Of a DNA stretch of 38,777 nt, positions 21,604-30,946 are shown piece by piece. Source of the stretch: JBFWIW01 sp050253535 (GTDB lineage Bacteria > Bacillota > Clostridia > Oscillospirales > Oscillospiraceae); the NCBI GenBank assembly GCA_050253535.1, contig JBFWIW010000024.1:1-38777 (forward strand). Reading direction: 5' to 3'. Numbering within the stretch: position 1 is the stretch's first letter; every line of letters starts with the position of its first letter. The translations under genes were made by a program, and so were the position numbers. A model generated the notes under the pieces. That model saw only the letters and a program-made list of their open reading frames with translations, was not told the origin of the DNA and made no database searches.

Positions 21604-23841
21604 GTGGTTAGGATACATCTAGACATATGCGGTGTGGTTCAGGGCGTGGGTTTTCGCCCGTTTGTGCACAGGCTGGCCTCGGAATGCCGCCTCCTTGGCT
21701 TCGTAAAAAACACTTCCTCAGGAGTGGAGCTTGAGCTTGAGGGGGAAAGTGAGTCCATAGACCGTTTCATTTCCGACGTAAAGCTCCGCGCACCGCTTTT
21801 GGCGGATGTCGAGAGCGTCTCCGTAACCCCTATGGACGGACTTCGCGGCTACGCTGATTTCAGCATCATCCCCAGCACCAAGGCAGAGGCCATGCAGACC
21901 CTTGTTTCTCCGGATGTTGGCATCTGCGGCGACTGCCTGCATGAGCTTTTCGACCCTTCGGACAGGCGTTACCATTATCCGTTCATCAACTGTACGAACT
22001 GCGGTCCGCGCTTCACCATAATAAAAGATGTCCCCTATGACCGCGGAAGAACTACGATGAACGCATTTTCCATGTGCCCCGAATGCGAAGCGGAGTATTC
22101 CGACATTAAAAGCCGCCGCTATCACGCACAGCCGGACTGCTGCCCTATATGCGGGCCAGAACTTTATTTTCTCGACGGAGACGGCAATAAGATTTCCGGC
22201 GATCCCATAGAGACGGCGCGCGGATATCTATTTCGAGAAAAGATTATAGCCGTTAAGGGACTCGGCGGGTTTCACCTCGCCTGTCTTCCCGATGAACCCG
22301 GGACGGTACTTGAGCTCCGCCGCCGCAAACGGCGCGACGAAAAACCATTCGCACTCATGTGCAGGAGCGTTGAGGCCGCCGAAAAGTTCTGCATCATCAC
22401 TGAGGAAGAGAAAGCGCGGCTTGAGAGCTTCCGCCGCCCTATCGTGCTCCTCAAAAAGCGGAAGCCCGGAAATCCGCATCTGAGCGAGAACGGATATCTG
22501 GGCGTCATGCTCCCCTATACACCCGTGCACTATCTTCTGATGGGCGACGATATCGAATGCCTCGTAATGACGAGCGCCAACATCTCCGATCTCCCGATAA
22601 TCTATCAGAACGGCGAGGCCCTTGAGAAGCTCTCCGGAATTGCCGACGGGTTTTTGCTGAACAACCGAGACATCAATGTCCGGTGCGATGATTCGCTTAT
22701 ACGCCTCTTCAGAGGACGCGACTATCCTATTCGAAGGTCGCGGGGATATGTCCCGTTTCCGATAAAAACCGATCACGACCTGGGCGGTATATTGTCCTGC
22801 GGCGCCGAACAGAAGGCCTCATTCGGCATGACTAAGGGTGGATATTTCTTTCTCTCAGGCCATATGGGCGACCTCAAAAACGTTGAAACCTTTGATAATT
22901 ACACGGAGCAGATATCGCATTTTGAACGGCTTTTCGATATAAGAGTCAAAAAAATCGTTTGTGACCTGCATCCGGACTACATGTCCACAGCCTATGCCGA
23001 GAAAAGAGCCTCAGCTGAAACCCTCCCCCTGATCCGAGTCCAGCACCACCACGCGCACATGGCCTCCTGCATGGCCGATAACGGTCTGGACAGCGACTGC
23101 ATAGGCGTTATCTGGGACGGCACCGGTTACGGAACAGACGGTACGGCCTGGGGTGGGGAGATACTTACCGGCGGCTATGCCGATTTTGCCCGGCTCGGCA
23201 CTATAAGGCCGATAGCGCTCCCAGGCGGCGACAGAGCCGTAAAAAGTATCTGGAGGATAGGCTACGCGCTTTTACGCGACGCCTGCGTTGCCGGATACGA
23301 AAACTTTTTTGATACAGACTGCTCTATACTTGAGACAATGCTTAAAAGTGGGGTAAACTGCCCTGAAACCACCAGCATAGGCCGCCTTTTCGACGGCGTA
23401 GCCGCTGTTCTGGATATAAAGCGCGAAGCCTCCTACGAGGGGCAGGGCGCCATACTCCTCGAGAGCGCCGCTTCCGAAGCGGGCGGCACTTATGAACTCG
23501 CCTTTTACGACGACGGCGGAATAATTGTGTTTGACTACCGTCCGATGATACGCGCCATCGTTTCTGATTTGCGCGCAGGCGTACCGAAAGGCGCTATCGC
23601 CGCAGGGTTCATGGACACGCTCGTCGCCATGGCGGCTGTGGTCTGTAGGAGAATATCGAGCGAAACCTCACTTGCTACCGTCTGCCTCTCCGGCGGAGTT
23701 TTTCAGAATATATACCTTTTGGAAAGATTAAAAAACGCGCTCGAAGCGCAAAACCTGACTGTCTGCACACATTCCCGCGTCTCCTGCAACGACGAGGGGA
23801 TATCACTGGGACAGGCTGTCATAGCAGAAAAGAGGGATTAG
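21604..23841 (+). CDS. hypF: Carbamoyltransferase HypF, [NiFe] hydrogenase maturation
   Basis: The 745-residue enzyme moves a carbamoyl group from carbamoyl phosphate onto the C-terminal Cys of HypE, the first step in making the CN ligands of the active-site iron. Domains in order are acylphosphatase-like (residues 5-90, GVVQGVGFRPFVHRLA), two zinc fingers (Cys 108/111/130/133 and 158/161/180/183), a YrdC-like nucleotide domain (about 200-380), and the Kae1-like carbamoyltransferase part with HHHAHMASCM and the late CLSGGVFQN. Length is normal for the family. The start is GTG 21604 and its ribosome site is weak. It heads the run hypF-hypC-hypD-hypE. Confidence 0.95.
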   Translation: MVRIHLDICGVVQGVGFRPFVHRLASECRLLGFVKNTSSGVELELEGESESIDRFISDVKLRAPLLADVESVSVTPMDGLRGYADFSIIPSTKAEAMQTLVSPDVGICGDCLHELFDPSDRRYHYPFINCTNCGPRFTIIKDVPYDRGRTTMNAFSMCPECEAEYSDIKSRRYHAQPDCCPICGPELYFLDGDGNKISGDPIETARGYLFREKIIAVKGLGGFHLACLPDEPGTVLELRRRKRRDEKPFALMCRSVEAAEKFCIITEEEKARLESFRRPIVLLKKRKPGNPHLSENGYLGVMLPYTPVHYLLMGDDIECLVMTSANISDLPIIYQNGEALEKLSGIADGFLLNNRDINVRCDDSLIRLFRGRDYPIRRSRGYVPFPIKTDHDLGGILSCGAEQKASFGMTKGGYFFLSGHMGDLKNVETFDNYTEQISHFERLFDIRVKKIVCDLHPDYMSTAYAEKRASAETLPLIRVQHHHAHMASCMADNGLDSDCIGVIWDGTGYGTDGTAWGGEILTGGYADFARLGTIRPIALPGGDRAVKSIWRIGYALLRDACVAGYENFFDTDCSILETMLKSGVNCPETTSIGRLFDGVAAVLDIKREASYEGQGAILLESAASEAGGTYELAFYDDGGIIVFDYRPMIRAIVSDLRAGVPKGAIAAGFMDTLVAMAAVVCRRISSETSLATVCLSGGVFQNIYLLERLKNALEAQNLTVCTHSRVSCNDEGISLGQAVIAEKRD

Positions 23842-23842
23842 A

Positions 23843-24064
23843 ATGTGCCTTGCCGTACCGCTCCGTGTGGTTGAAATAAAAGGGAACACCGCCGTCGGCG
23901 AAATTGACGGGATAAAGCGAAATATTCGTGTGGATTTTATTAAAGACCTCTCTGTCGGCGATTTTGTGATTGCGCACGCGGGCTTTGCCATCGAAAAACT
24001 GGGTGAAGAGCAGGCGCGTCTCAATCTTGAGGCCATAAGGGAGGTCTCTAATGTTCTCCGTTGA
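23843..24064 (+). CDS. hypC: HypC, hydrogenase maturation chaperone
   Basis: This 73-residue protein has the family hallmark MCLAVP, in which Cys2 binds the Fe(CN)2CO group and hands it to the large-subunit precursor with HypD. The small beta-barrel core is complete. It begins one base after the hypF stop and overlaps the start of hypD by 14 bases, which suggests coupled translation. Confidence 0.95.
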   Translation: MCLAVPLRVVEIKGNTAVGEIDGIKRNIRVDFIKDLSVGDFVIAHAGFAIEKLGEEQARLNLEAIREVSNVLR

Positions 24065-25166
24065 CTTCAAAAACCCGACAGAAGTTAAAAATATCACTGC
24101 CGCAATAAATGATACCGCAGACGATTTGGCGGATCGCGAGGTCAAGCTTATGGAGGTCTGCGGCACCCATACCATGGCGATAGCGAAGTCAGGCATTAGG
24201 TCGATGATCCCTAAAAACATCCGCCTCATCTCGGGCCCCGGCTGTCCCGTCTGCGTGACGCCGGCCGGCACGATAGACGCCGTTCTGGAACTCTCCGAAG
24301 ACAAAAGTGTTATGATAACCACTTACGGAGACATGGTTCGCGTTCCCGGAAGCACCCCCGGTGACAGCCTCATGCACCGCCGCGCCGAGGGTGCAAACGT
24401 AACTATCGTATATTCCCCCGTGGACGCCGTGGAGATCGCGAAAAGTCACCCCGAAAAGCAGGTCGTTTTTCTGGGTGTCGGCTTTGAGACTACAGCCCCG
24501 GGTACGGCTGCAGCCATTATGACCGCAGCGGACGAGGGCATCAAAAACTTTACAGTCCTCTCCATGCTGAAGACAGTTGAGCCCGCACTGCGCGCGCTGG
24601 CGTCATCGCCGGATTTTGATATAGACGGTTTCCTGTGTCCCGGCCATGTCGCGACAATCATCGGCGAAGAGGGATTTCGATTCATACCGCGCGACCTGTG
24701 CCTTCCGGCCGTCATAGCGGGCTTCGAACCGCTTGACATCCTCACCTCTGTTTTCCTGCTGCTCCGTCAGTTGAGAAATAAATGCCCGAAAATCGAAAAT
24801 GAGTATACCCGTGCCGTAACAATGGACGGCAATTTTCTCGCCCAAAGCATAATGCGCAAATGCTTCATCCCGTGCGACGACTCTTGGCGCGGCCTCGGCT
24901 TAATACCTGAAAGCGGCCTTGCGATAAACGAAAAGTATTCGTTTTTCGACGCTGCCAAAAGGTTCGGCATAGTCTCCGGGAGAGAGGGAAAAGATACTTA
25001 CTGCCGCTGCGGCGACGTCATCCGTGGCAAACTGGAGCCTTGGGGTTGTCCGCTTTTCGGAAAAGCCTGCACACCTGAAGATCCCGTAGGCCCCTGCATG
25101 GTCTCCGGTGAGGGCGCGTGCTCAGCCGCCTACAAATACCGTTTGAGCGAGGTGCAATATGGATAA
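24051..25166 (+). CDS. hypD: HypD, Fe(CN)2CO assembly protein
   Basis: The 371-residue protein is the scaffold on which the iron centre is built. Seen directly are the MEVCGTHTMAIAKSGIR opening, ISGPGCPVCVTP, GFETTAPGTA, and a C-terminal Cys set (YCRCGDVIRG, WGCPLFGKAC, GPCMVSGEGAC) that binds the [4Fe-4S] cluster. It is fully complete and lies between hypC and hypE, overlapping hypE by eight bases. Confidence 0.96.
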   Translation: MFSVDFKNPTEVKNITAAINDTADDLADREVKLMEVCGTHTMAIAKSGIRSMIPKNIRLISGPGCPVCVTPAGTIDAVLELSEDKSVMITTYGDMVRVPGSTPGDSLMHRRAEGANVTIVYSPVDAVEIAKSHPEKQVVFLGVGFETTAPGTAAAIMTAADEGIKNFTVLSMLKTVEPALRALASSPDFDIDGFLCPGHVATIIGEEGFRFIPRDLCLPAVIAGFEPLDILTSVFLLLRQLRNKCPKIENEYTRAVTMDGNFLAQSIMRKCFIPCDDSWRGLGLIPESGLAINEKYSFFDAAKRFGIVSGREGKDTYCRCGDVIRGKLEPWGCPLFGKACTPEDPVGPCMVSGEGACSAAYKYRLSEVQYG

Positions 25167-26157
25167 TCTCATAACGCTCGATTACGGAAGCGGCGGCAAA
25201 AAGACCTCGCGGCTCATAGAAGAAATACTCGTCCCGGCGTTCGACAATGCGGCGCTCTCCGCCCTGGGCGACGGTGCGCTTATTGAGGGTGCCGGCAAAC
25301 TGATCTTCTCCACTGACAGCTTCGTCGTCTCACCCTGCTTTTTCCCGGGCGGCGACATCGGCAAGCTCTCGGTATGTGGTACGGTGAACGACATTTCGAT
25401 GTGCGGCGGTGAGCCGAAATATCTGAGTCTCGCTTTTATAATCGAAGAGGGCTTCCCTCTCACTGATTTACAGAAGATAGTTTCCTCCATCGCAAAAACC
25501 GCAAAGGACTGCGGCGTTTCGGTAGTGACCGGCGACACAAAAGTCGTCGAGCGCGGTCACGGCGACGGGATATATGTTAACACCGCAGGCATAGGCTTTT
25601 CGCGGGGTGTAACCCTTTCAGCCGACAACATTGAAGAGGGGGACGCCGTCATAGTCTCCGGCAGTATAGGCGACCACGGCGTCGCCGTCATGCTCGCGCG
25701 AAACGGTCTCTCGGGAGATGTTATATCCGACTGCCGTCCTTTAAACACTATCGCGGCCGAAGTATTAAAAACCGGCGGCGGTGATGTTAAGGTTTTGCGG
25801 GATCCCACACGCGGCGGCGTCGCGACGACTCTGTGCGAGTTTATGGAGGGAAGCGAATTCACCATAGAACTTTTTGAAGAAAAGCTGCCCATAACTTCAA
25901 CCGTATCCGGCGCGTGCGACATGCTCGGAATCGATCCGCTATATTCCGCAAACGAGGGAAAAATGCTCGCTGTCGTGAAAAATGACCGGGCTGAAGGGGT
26001 TTTATGCGCAATGCGCAGCCTTCCCGAAGGGGAAAACGCCGAGATCATCGGCACAGTGACGAGGTCTCACCCCGGAAATGTCCTTCTGCGCACCGCCTTC
26101 GGCGGGACGCGCATACTTGCAAAGCTCACGGGAGCCCAGCTCCCGCGCATCTGCTGA
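25159..26157 (+). CDS. hypE: HypE, carbamoyl dehydratase
   Basis: The 332-residue enzyme uses ATP to dehydrate the carbamoyl group placed on its last Cys to a thiocyanate, the donor of the CN ligands. It has the PurM-like fold with DYGSGG near the start, GDTKVVERG and DPTRGGVATTLCEF, and it ends with the diagnostic PRIC. It overlaps hypD and closes the hypFCDE block. A 62-base spacer then leads to the hydrogenase subunit genes. Confidence 0.96.
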   Translation: MDNLITLDYGSGGKKTSRLIEEILVPAFDNAALSALGDGALIEGAGKLIFSTDSFVVSPCFFPGGDIGKLSVCGTVNDISMCGGEPKYLSLAFIIEEGFPLTDLQKIVSSIAKTAKDCGVSVVTGDTKVVERGHGDGIYVNTAGIGFSRGVTLSADNIEEGDAVIVSGSIGDHGVAVMLARNGLSGDVISDCRPLNTIAAEVLKTGGGDVKVLRDPTRGGVATTLCEFMEGSEFTIELFEEKLPITSTVSGACDMLGIDPLYSANEGKMLAVVKNDRAEGVLCAMRSLPEGENAEIIGTVTRSHPGNVLLRTAFGGTRILAKLTGAQLPRIC

Positions 26158-26228
26158 GTTTAAGCGGGAGACCGCTTAACATATAATAATTTGAATTGCG
26201 ATTTATATAGGAATATGAGGTGAAATGG

Positions 26229-26621
26229 ATGCAGGAATACAAAAAGCTTACAATCTCCAAAGAAGAGATCATCCCGACCGCAAAAAAAATGCTGGCTGAC
26301 GGCCGCCAGCTTGTTATGATACACGGCTACGTTGATGATGATGACAAAAATGTTGTTTCCTATGACTACGAAATAGGAAACTGCATTGAGTCCTATGACG
26401 TTACGGGACAGACGAAACTCCCTTCAATCTCTTCTGTCTACTCCGCCGCGGCCGAGTGGCCCGAAAGAGAACTCTATGAGCTTATGGGCATAGAATTTGA
26501 GGGACTCGATACCTCAAAAAGACTGTTCCTCCCGGATAACATGACGGACGGACAGGGCCAGATAATAGTGACCTCTCTCTCCGAGCTTCGGGAAAAGAAT
26601 ATAGAGGATAAGGAGGAATAA
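26229..26621 (+). CDS. mbhK: Hydrogenase subunit, 30-kDa/NuoC-like (MbhK/EchD type)
   Basis: A small NuoC-like protein of 130 residues, resembling the 30-kDa subunit of complex I in its last two thirds (SVYSAAAEWPERELYELMGIEFEGL). In group 4 hydrogenases it docks beside the large subunit on the cytoplasmic arm. ATG 26229 is preferred, with GAGG eight bases upstream; an in-frame GTG at 26220 is possible. It ends just before the large-subunit gene. Confidence 0.82.
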   Translation: MQEYKKLTISKEEIIPTAKKMLADGRQLVMIHGYVDDDDKNVVSYDYEIGNCIESYDVTGQTKLPSISSVYSAAAEWPERELYELMGIEFEGLDTSKRLFLPDNMTDGQGQIIVTSLSELREKNIEDKEE

Positions 26622-26622
26622 C

Positions 26623-27705
26623 ATGAGCTATACAGTACCGATAGGCCCGTACCACCCCGCTCTCGAGGAGCCGATACACGCGAAGCTCTATACCGATGGC
26701 GAAATAATAAAAGATGCCGAGGTCTTCGTAGGCTATAACCACCGCGGTATAGAGAAGATAGCCACCGAAAGAAACTTCATCCAGACCATCGTTCTGGTCG
26801 AGAGGGTGTGCGGCATCTGTTCCCACTCCCATGCGTTTACCTATTCCATGGCGGTCGAAAACATTGCACAGCTTGAAGTTCCCAAGAGGGGGCAGTATAT
26901 AAGGGTCATAATGGCCGAGCTTGAGCGACTGCACTCACACTTTTTGTGGTTCGGCATTGCCTGCCATATTTTAGGCCATGACAGCATGTTCATGCACACC
27001 TGGAACGTACGCGAGGCCGTTATGGACATCCTCGAGGAGTTATCGGGAAACCGCGTGAACTACGGTATGGTCATAGTCGGCGGCTCCAGACGCGATATCG
27101 ACGACGAAAAACGCAAAAAAGTTCTCTCCATGCTGGATAAACTTGAGCAGCAGATGAACAGGATTAAGGACATTCTCGTCTCCGACAAGACCATCGCCCT
27201 GCGCACGAAGGGCGTCGGCGTACTCACGACGGAAGACGCTGTAAAGCTCGGTGCCGTCGGCCCTCACGCCAGAGCTTCCGGCAGGAAGATAGACGTCAGG
27301 AAGGACGCCCCCTATTCGTCTTATGACGACTTTGAGTTTGACATTCCGGTCGTCGATTCATGCGACGTATTTGCGCGCGTGGTTGTCCGCGTGCTTGAGG
27401 TGTATGAGAGCATTAAAATAATTCGTCAGGCGCTCGAAATGCTGCCCGAGGGCCCGATAAACCTGGGCAACAAGATACCGAAAGTTCAGGCCGGTGAATA
27501 CGTCATAAGACACGAGGCTCCGCGCGGCCAGCTTGTCCATAAAGTTGTCACCAACGGCAGCGCGAACAACCACCGCATAAGTATCCACGTCCCTACCTTT
27601 AAAAACGCGCCCACCGTACCCGTCATGCTTCGCGGCAATACAGTGGCCGACGCGGGACTCATAATCGCCAGCATAGACCCATGCTTCTCTTGTTTGGATA
27701 GATAA
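26623..27705 (+). CDS. mbhL: [NiFe] hydrogenase large subunit, group 4 (MbhL/EchE type)
   Basis: The 360-residue catalytic subunit carries both nickel-binding motifs: RVCGICSHSH (Cys63, Cys66) and DPCFSCLDR (Cys354, Cys357). It is homologous to complex I NuoD, but with the four Cys kept it should be a true hydrogenase and not an Mbx/Mbs-type protein. The protein ends at the Arg of the second motif. There is no C-terminal extension for a maturation protease to remove, and no such protease gene is in the cluster, a state also described for CooH. It is followed by hypA two bases later. Confidence 0.92.
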   Translation: MSYTVPIGPYHPALEEPIHAKLYTDGEIIKDAEVFVGYNHRGIEKIATERNFIQTIVLVERVCGICSHSHAFTYSMAVENIAQLEVPKRGQYIRVIMAELERLHSHFLWFGIACHILGHDSMFMHTWNVREAVMDILEELSGNRVNYGMVIVGGSRRDIDDEKRKKVLSMLDKLEQQMNRIKDILVSDKTIALRTKGVGVLTTEDAVKLGAVGPHARASGRKIDVRKDAPYSSYDDFEFDIPVVDSCDVFARVVVRVLEVYESIKIIRQALEMLPEGPINLGNKIPKVQAGEYVIRHEAPRGQLVHKVVTNGSANNHRISIHVPTFKNAPTVPVMLRGNTVADAGLIIASIDPCFSCLDR

Positions 27706-27706
27706 T

Positions 27707-28048
27707 ATGCACGAGCTCGCCATAACTCAGAGCATTCTGGACATCGCGGTGTCGGAGGCCGAAAAGAGAAGCGTTTTAAAAGTCCTCTCGATAAAAATCA
27801 AGCTCGGCGAATTTTCCGGTATCGTACCGCAGCTCATCCAGGAATATTTCAACATAGTGAGCCGCGATACCGTCGCCGCAAACGCGGAACTTATCATTGA
27901 AAAGGTGCCCGTCACAATAAAATGTCTCGTCTGCGGGACGCAGAACAAAATAAGCCGGACACTTATAAAATGTCCCGTCTGCGGTTCCTCCGATATAAAA
28001 ATGCTCACAGGGCGGGAATTTTTTGTTGACAGTCTGGAGGTAGAATAA
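27707..28048 (+). CDS. hypA: HypA, nickel insertion zinc protein
   Basis: The 113-residue protein opens with MHELAITQSI, in which His2 and Glu3 help bind nickel, and carries the zinc site CLVC...CPVC. With HypB it delivers nickel to the large subunit. It starts directly after that gene and shares one base with hypB. Confidence 0.95.
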   Translation: MHELAITQSILDIAVSEAEKRSVLKVLSIKIKLGEFSGIVPQLIQEYFNIVSRDTVAANAELIIEKVPVTIKCLVCGTQNKISRTLIKCPVCGSSDIKMLTGREFFVDSLEVE

Positions 28049-28713
28049 TGGAAATAAAAGTAGTAAGACAGATACTTGAGTGGAACGAGGACAAGAGCGA
28101 TGAGATAAAAGAGGATCTTATCGCCAAAAACGTCTTTATGATAAACGTTATGGGTTCGCCCGGAGCCGGGAAGACAAGCCTTATAACCACTCTTATCAAA
28201 GAACTTGAACCGAAATACCGCTCAGGCGTTATTGAGGGCGACGTCGCAGGCCAGATTGACGCGGATAAGATGGCCGCCATGGGCATACCCGTCGTACAGC
28301 TGAACACGGACGGCGCCTGCCATATAGAGGCGATGTCCGTCCAGCATATTCTGCCCCTTTTTGACCTTGATTCGGTCGACGTCCTTTTCATCGAAAACAT
28401 CGGCAATCTCGTATGCCCGGCGGAATTCAACATCGGCGAGGACTATAGGCTCGCCGTTCTCTCCGTTCCGGAGGGCGACGATAAGGTTGAAAAGTATCCG
28501 CTCCTCTTCGCAACGACAGACGTCCTCGCGATCAACAAATACGATATGAAGAGCTATTTCGATTTCGATGACAAAAAGGTCGAGGAGAAGTCTCTTGATA
28601 TAAACCCCCGCGTAAAGACTTTCCGTGTCTCGTCGAGAGACGGCTCCGGTATACCCGAGCTCGCCGCCTTCCTCGGCTCTCAGATAGAAAACAAACTCAA
28701 AAAACAAAGTTAA
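28048..28713 (+). CDS. hypB: HypB, nickel-insertion GTPase
   Basis: The 221-residue GTPase has the P-loop GSPGAGKTSL and the nickel/zinc motif GACHIEA of the dimer interface, then the switch segment LFIENIGNLVCPAEFN. The His-rich N-terminal storage tail seen in some HypB proteins is absent, so it acts as a plain insertase with HypA. It starts at the last base of the hypA stop codon. Confidence 0.95.
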   Translation: MEIKVVRQILEWNEDKSDEIKEDLIAKNVFMINVMGSPGAGKTSLITTLIKELEPKYRSGVIEGDVAGQIDADKMAAMGIPVVQLNTDGACHIEAMSVQHILPLFDLDSVDVLFIENIGNLVCPAEFNIGEDYRLAVLSVPEGDDKVEKYPLLFATTDVLAINKYDMKSYFDFDDKKVEEKSLDINPRVKTFRVSSRDGSGIPELAAFLGSQIENKLKKQS

Positions 28714-28725
28714 GGAGGTGTTCCT

Positions 28726-29247
28726 TTGAAGAAAATCAAGTTCCCGGCCGTCATCTCAACTTTTATCGTCTGCTACGCCTTCTGGATACTCATAACGTGG
28801 TCACTGCATTATGAGGAACTCATAGCTGGCGCTGTCGTTAGTTTGGCGGTCTCCCTCTTTTCTTCAAGATTCTTCATCCACGAAAAAGCGTTCTACCTGT
28901 TTAACCCTGTAAAGCTCATCGTCCTCCTCTTTTATTCCCTCATTATTTTCATGTGGGAGCTCATAAAGGCAAACTGGGACGTCGCGAGAAGAGCGCTGTC
29001 CCCAAGCCTCCCCATTAACCCCGGAATCGTCCGCGTACCCTCCGAGCTCAAATCCGAATACGGACAGGCGATGCTGGCAAACTCCATCACCCTGACACCC
29101 GGTACCATAACGATGGAAGTTACGGAAAAGGTTGGACAGCCCTACTATTACATACACTGGATAGACGTCAGTACCTCCGACCCAAAAAAGGCGGGAGTCG
29201 CCATCAAGGGTACGCTTGAAAAATGGATAAGGAGGATATGGCAGTGA
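28726..29247 (+). CDS. mbhA: Mrp-antiporter-like membrane subunit E (MbhA/MnhE type)
   Basis: The 173-residue protein has N-terminal hydrophobic segments followed by the soluble part typical of MrpE/MnhE (LSPSLPINPGIVRVP, SITLTPGTITMEV, YYIHWIDV). It is the first gene of the ion-translocating module of Mbh hydrogenases. AAGGAGG precedes its TTG start at 28726. It overlaps the next gene by four bases. Confidence 0.88.
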   Translation: MKKIKFPAVISTFIVCYAFWILITWSLHYEELIAGAVVSLAVSLFSSRFFIHEKAFYLFNPVKLIVLLFYSLIIFMWELIKANWDVARRALSPSLPINPGIVRVPSELKSEYGQAMLANSITLTPGTITMEVTEKVGQPYYYIHWIDVSTSDPKKAGVAIKGTLEKWIRRIWQ

Positions 29248-29498
29248 TCGAATTTATTTATGCCGGAGCGTTCTATATTCTTCTGGCGCTCATTCTCAGC
29301 ATAAGGCTCGCAAAGGGCCCGAGCGTCGTCGACAGGGCGGTCGCCGGCGACTGCGTAGACATCCTCACTTCCTGCACGCTCATCTTGTTTGCCGTCTACT
29401 CGGGGCGCAGCATATACCTTGATATCGCGCTCGTCCTCTCGATACTCGGCTTCATCTTCACGGTGCTTATAGCCAGATACCTGGAGGGAAGACTATGA
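29244..29498 (+). CDS. mbhB: Mrp-antiporter-like membrane subunit F (MbhB/MnhF type)
   Basis: An 84-residue membrane protein with three hydrophobic segments and the RLAKGPSVVDRAVAGD loop of MrpF. GTG 29244 is chosen as the start: it overlaps the preceding stop (GTGA) and has AAGGAGG at eight bases, while ATG 29223 and ATG 29238 lie too close to or upstream of that site. Confidence 0.88.
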   Translation: MIEFIYAGAFYILLALILSIRLAKGPSVVDRAVAGDCVDILTSCTLILFAVYSGRSIYLDIALVLSILGFIFTVLIARYLEGRL

Positions 29499-29848
29499 AC
29501 AATACTTTAAGATTAATAATCGACGCGTTTCTCGTAATCGGGGCTTTCTTCGCACTCGCGGGAGTCGTCGGCGTACTCCGCATGCCGGACTCCTACTGCA
29601 GGATGCAGTCATCTACAAACATCGCGACCCTCGGCGTCATCGGTATTGCCGTTGCGGCCTTCATCTATGCCGTAGCGGTCGAAGGCAGTGCCGTCATGGC
29701 CGTAAAAATAGCTCTGGTCGCATTATTCACAATCCTGACAAACCCGATCAGTTCACACGCCATTTGCAAGGCCGCATATAAGATGGGCGTGAGACCCGAC
29801 AAAAAGTTTGTCTGTGACGAGTACGGGAGGGATCATACAAATGATTGA
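29495..29848 (+). CDS. mbhC: Mrp-antiporter-like membrane subunit G (MbhC/MnhG type)
   Basis: The 117-residue membrane protein has three hydrophobic segments with the MrpG hallmark GVVGVLRMPDSYCRMQSSTNIATLG and the NPISSHAICKAAY loop. It overlaps both neighbours by a few bases, which fits a tightly coupled membrane complex. Confidence 0.88.
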   Translation: MNNTLRLIIDAFLVIGAFFALAGVVGVLRMPDSYCRMQSSTNIATLGVIGIAVAAFIYAVAVEGSAVMAVKIALVALFTILTNPISSHAICKAAYKMGVRPDKKFVCDEYGRDHTND

Positions 29849-30110
29849 ATTCTTCACCGAAAACGGCATTTTCATCCTAAACACTCTCGTAATGCTTGGC
29901 GTCATCGTTGCCGCCGTCCTGACGGTCGTATTTGACAAGCTCCTGTCCTCAATAATCGCGCTGGGAGTAACCGGTGCTTTCGTGGGACTGGAATTCATCC
30001 TGCTCCACGCCCCCGACGTCGCTATAGCCGAAGTCGCGGTCGGTGCTGTCCTCACCTCCGTCATATTCATCGTGGCACTCAAACGGGCAAAGGAGGACAA
30101 GGAGAAATGA
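29841..30110 (+). CDS. mbhD: Membrane subunit MbhD (DUF4040-like, MrpA C-terminal/MrpB-like)
   Basis: An 89-residue membrane protein with three hydrophobic segments and the stretch FVGLEFILLHAPDVAIAEVAVGAVLTSVIFIVALKR, which is the MbhD or MrpA C-terminal pattern with a buried Glu pair. ATG 29841 overlaps the mbhC stop by eight bases and follows GGGAGGG. Confidence 0.87.
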   Translation: MIEFFTENGIFILNTLVMLGVIVAAVLTVVFDKLLSSIIALGVTGAFVGLEFILLHAPDVAIAEVAVGAVLTSVIFIVALKRAKEDKEK

Positions 30111-30484
30111 AAGCCAAAAAAATTACAGCTATCCTGTCCCTCGCCGTTTTCTTTATTTTCGGTATTTTCGGCGTAATCTATATGTTCACCCAACCCGTGA
30201 CCTATAACGGTTCGGATACCGACGTCACCGCATTGTACAAAGACCCCGGCAGTTACGACAATTCCGACGCCGACGGCATCGCCTCTATAATCGTGAACGA
30301 GGACCTTCAGAAAACAAATGCCGTTAACGCGGTTACCGCTGTCGTCTTCGACTTCCGCGGCTACGACACGATGGGCGAGTCCTTCATCCTCATAACCGCC
30401 ATCTCCGGTTCCATGGCGATACTCAGAAAAGCAAAGAAAGGGGGCGCCGGTTCACTTGAAGACGAACATGAAGAAAAACATTGA
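30107..30484 (+). CDS. mbhE: Membrane subunit MbhE-like
   Basis: A 125-residue protein with an N-terminal hydrophobic segment (about 7-27), a soluble loop of about 55 residues, and a second segment containing GESFILITAISGSMAILRK. It sits where mbhE is found in Mbh clusters and overlaps mbhD by four bases. The soluble loop shows TNAVNAVTAVVFDFRGYDTMGE, typical of MrpA C-terminal/MbhE proteins. Confidence 0.8.
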   Translation: MKAKKITAILSLAVFFIFGIFGVIYMFTQPVTYNGSDTDVTALYKDPGSYDNSDADGIASIIVNEDLQKTNAVNAVTAVVFDFRGYDTMGESFILITAISGSMAILRKAKKGGAGSLEDEHEEKH

Positions 30485-30935
30485 AGTCAAAAACGTCATA
30501 GTTAAGTCTGCGGCCGATGTTTTCCTGCCCCTGGCGCTGGTCCTCGGATTCTATGTCATACTGCACGGCAATATAAGCCCCGGCGGCGGCTTTCAGGGCG
30601 GCGTCATAGTCGCTTCGGCGGCGATACTCCTCTACCTGGGTTACGGTTACGGCACGACGGCAAAAGCACTTAAGCCGGAATTTATAAGAAAAAACGAGGC
30701 CGTCGCGGCGGTCTGCTACGTGACACTGGCCCTTCTGGGCATATTTATGGGCGCGAATTTCTGCCGCAACGTGTTCTTTGACAACGGCAATATCGGTGAC
30801 TTGTTCAGCGCCGGTACGATTTCCTTTATGAACTACGCCGTCGGCTACAAAGTTCTGACCGGCGTCTCCTTCCTCCTTCTCCTCATGCTGGGTCTTCTCG
30901 GCCCCGGAGACGGGGAAGAGAACGAAACAAAGTGA
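30468..30935 (+). CDS. mbhF: Mrp-antiporter-like membrane subunit B (MbhF/MnhB type)
   Basis: The 155-residue membrane protein has four hydrophobic segments and the MrpB signature LHGNISPGGGFQGGVIVASA. ATG 30468 is used; TTG 30456, twelve bases upstream, is an alternative. It overlaps the preceding gene by 17 bases. Confidence 0.88.
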   Translation: MKKNIEVKNVIVKSAADVFLPLALVLGFYVILHGNISPGGGFQGGVIVASAAILLYLGYGYGTTAKALKPEFIRKNEAVAAVCYVTLALLGIFMGANFCRNVFFDNGNIGDLFSAGTISFMNYAVGYKVLTGVSFLLLLMLGLLGPGDGEENETK

Positions 30936-30946
30936 GGTGAGCTGTT

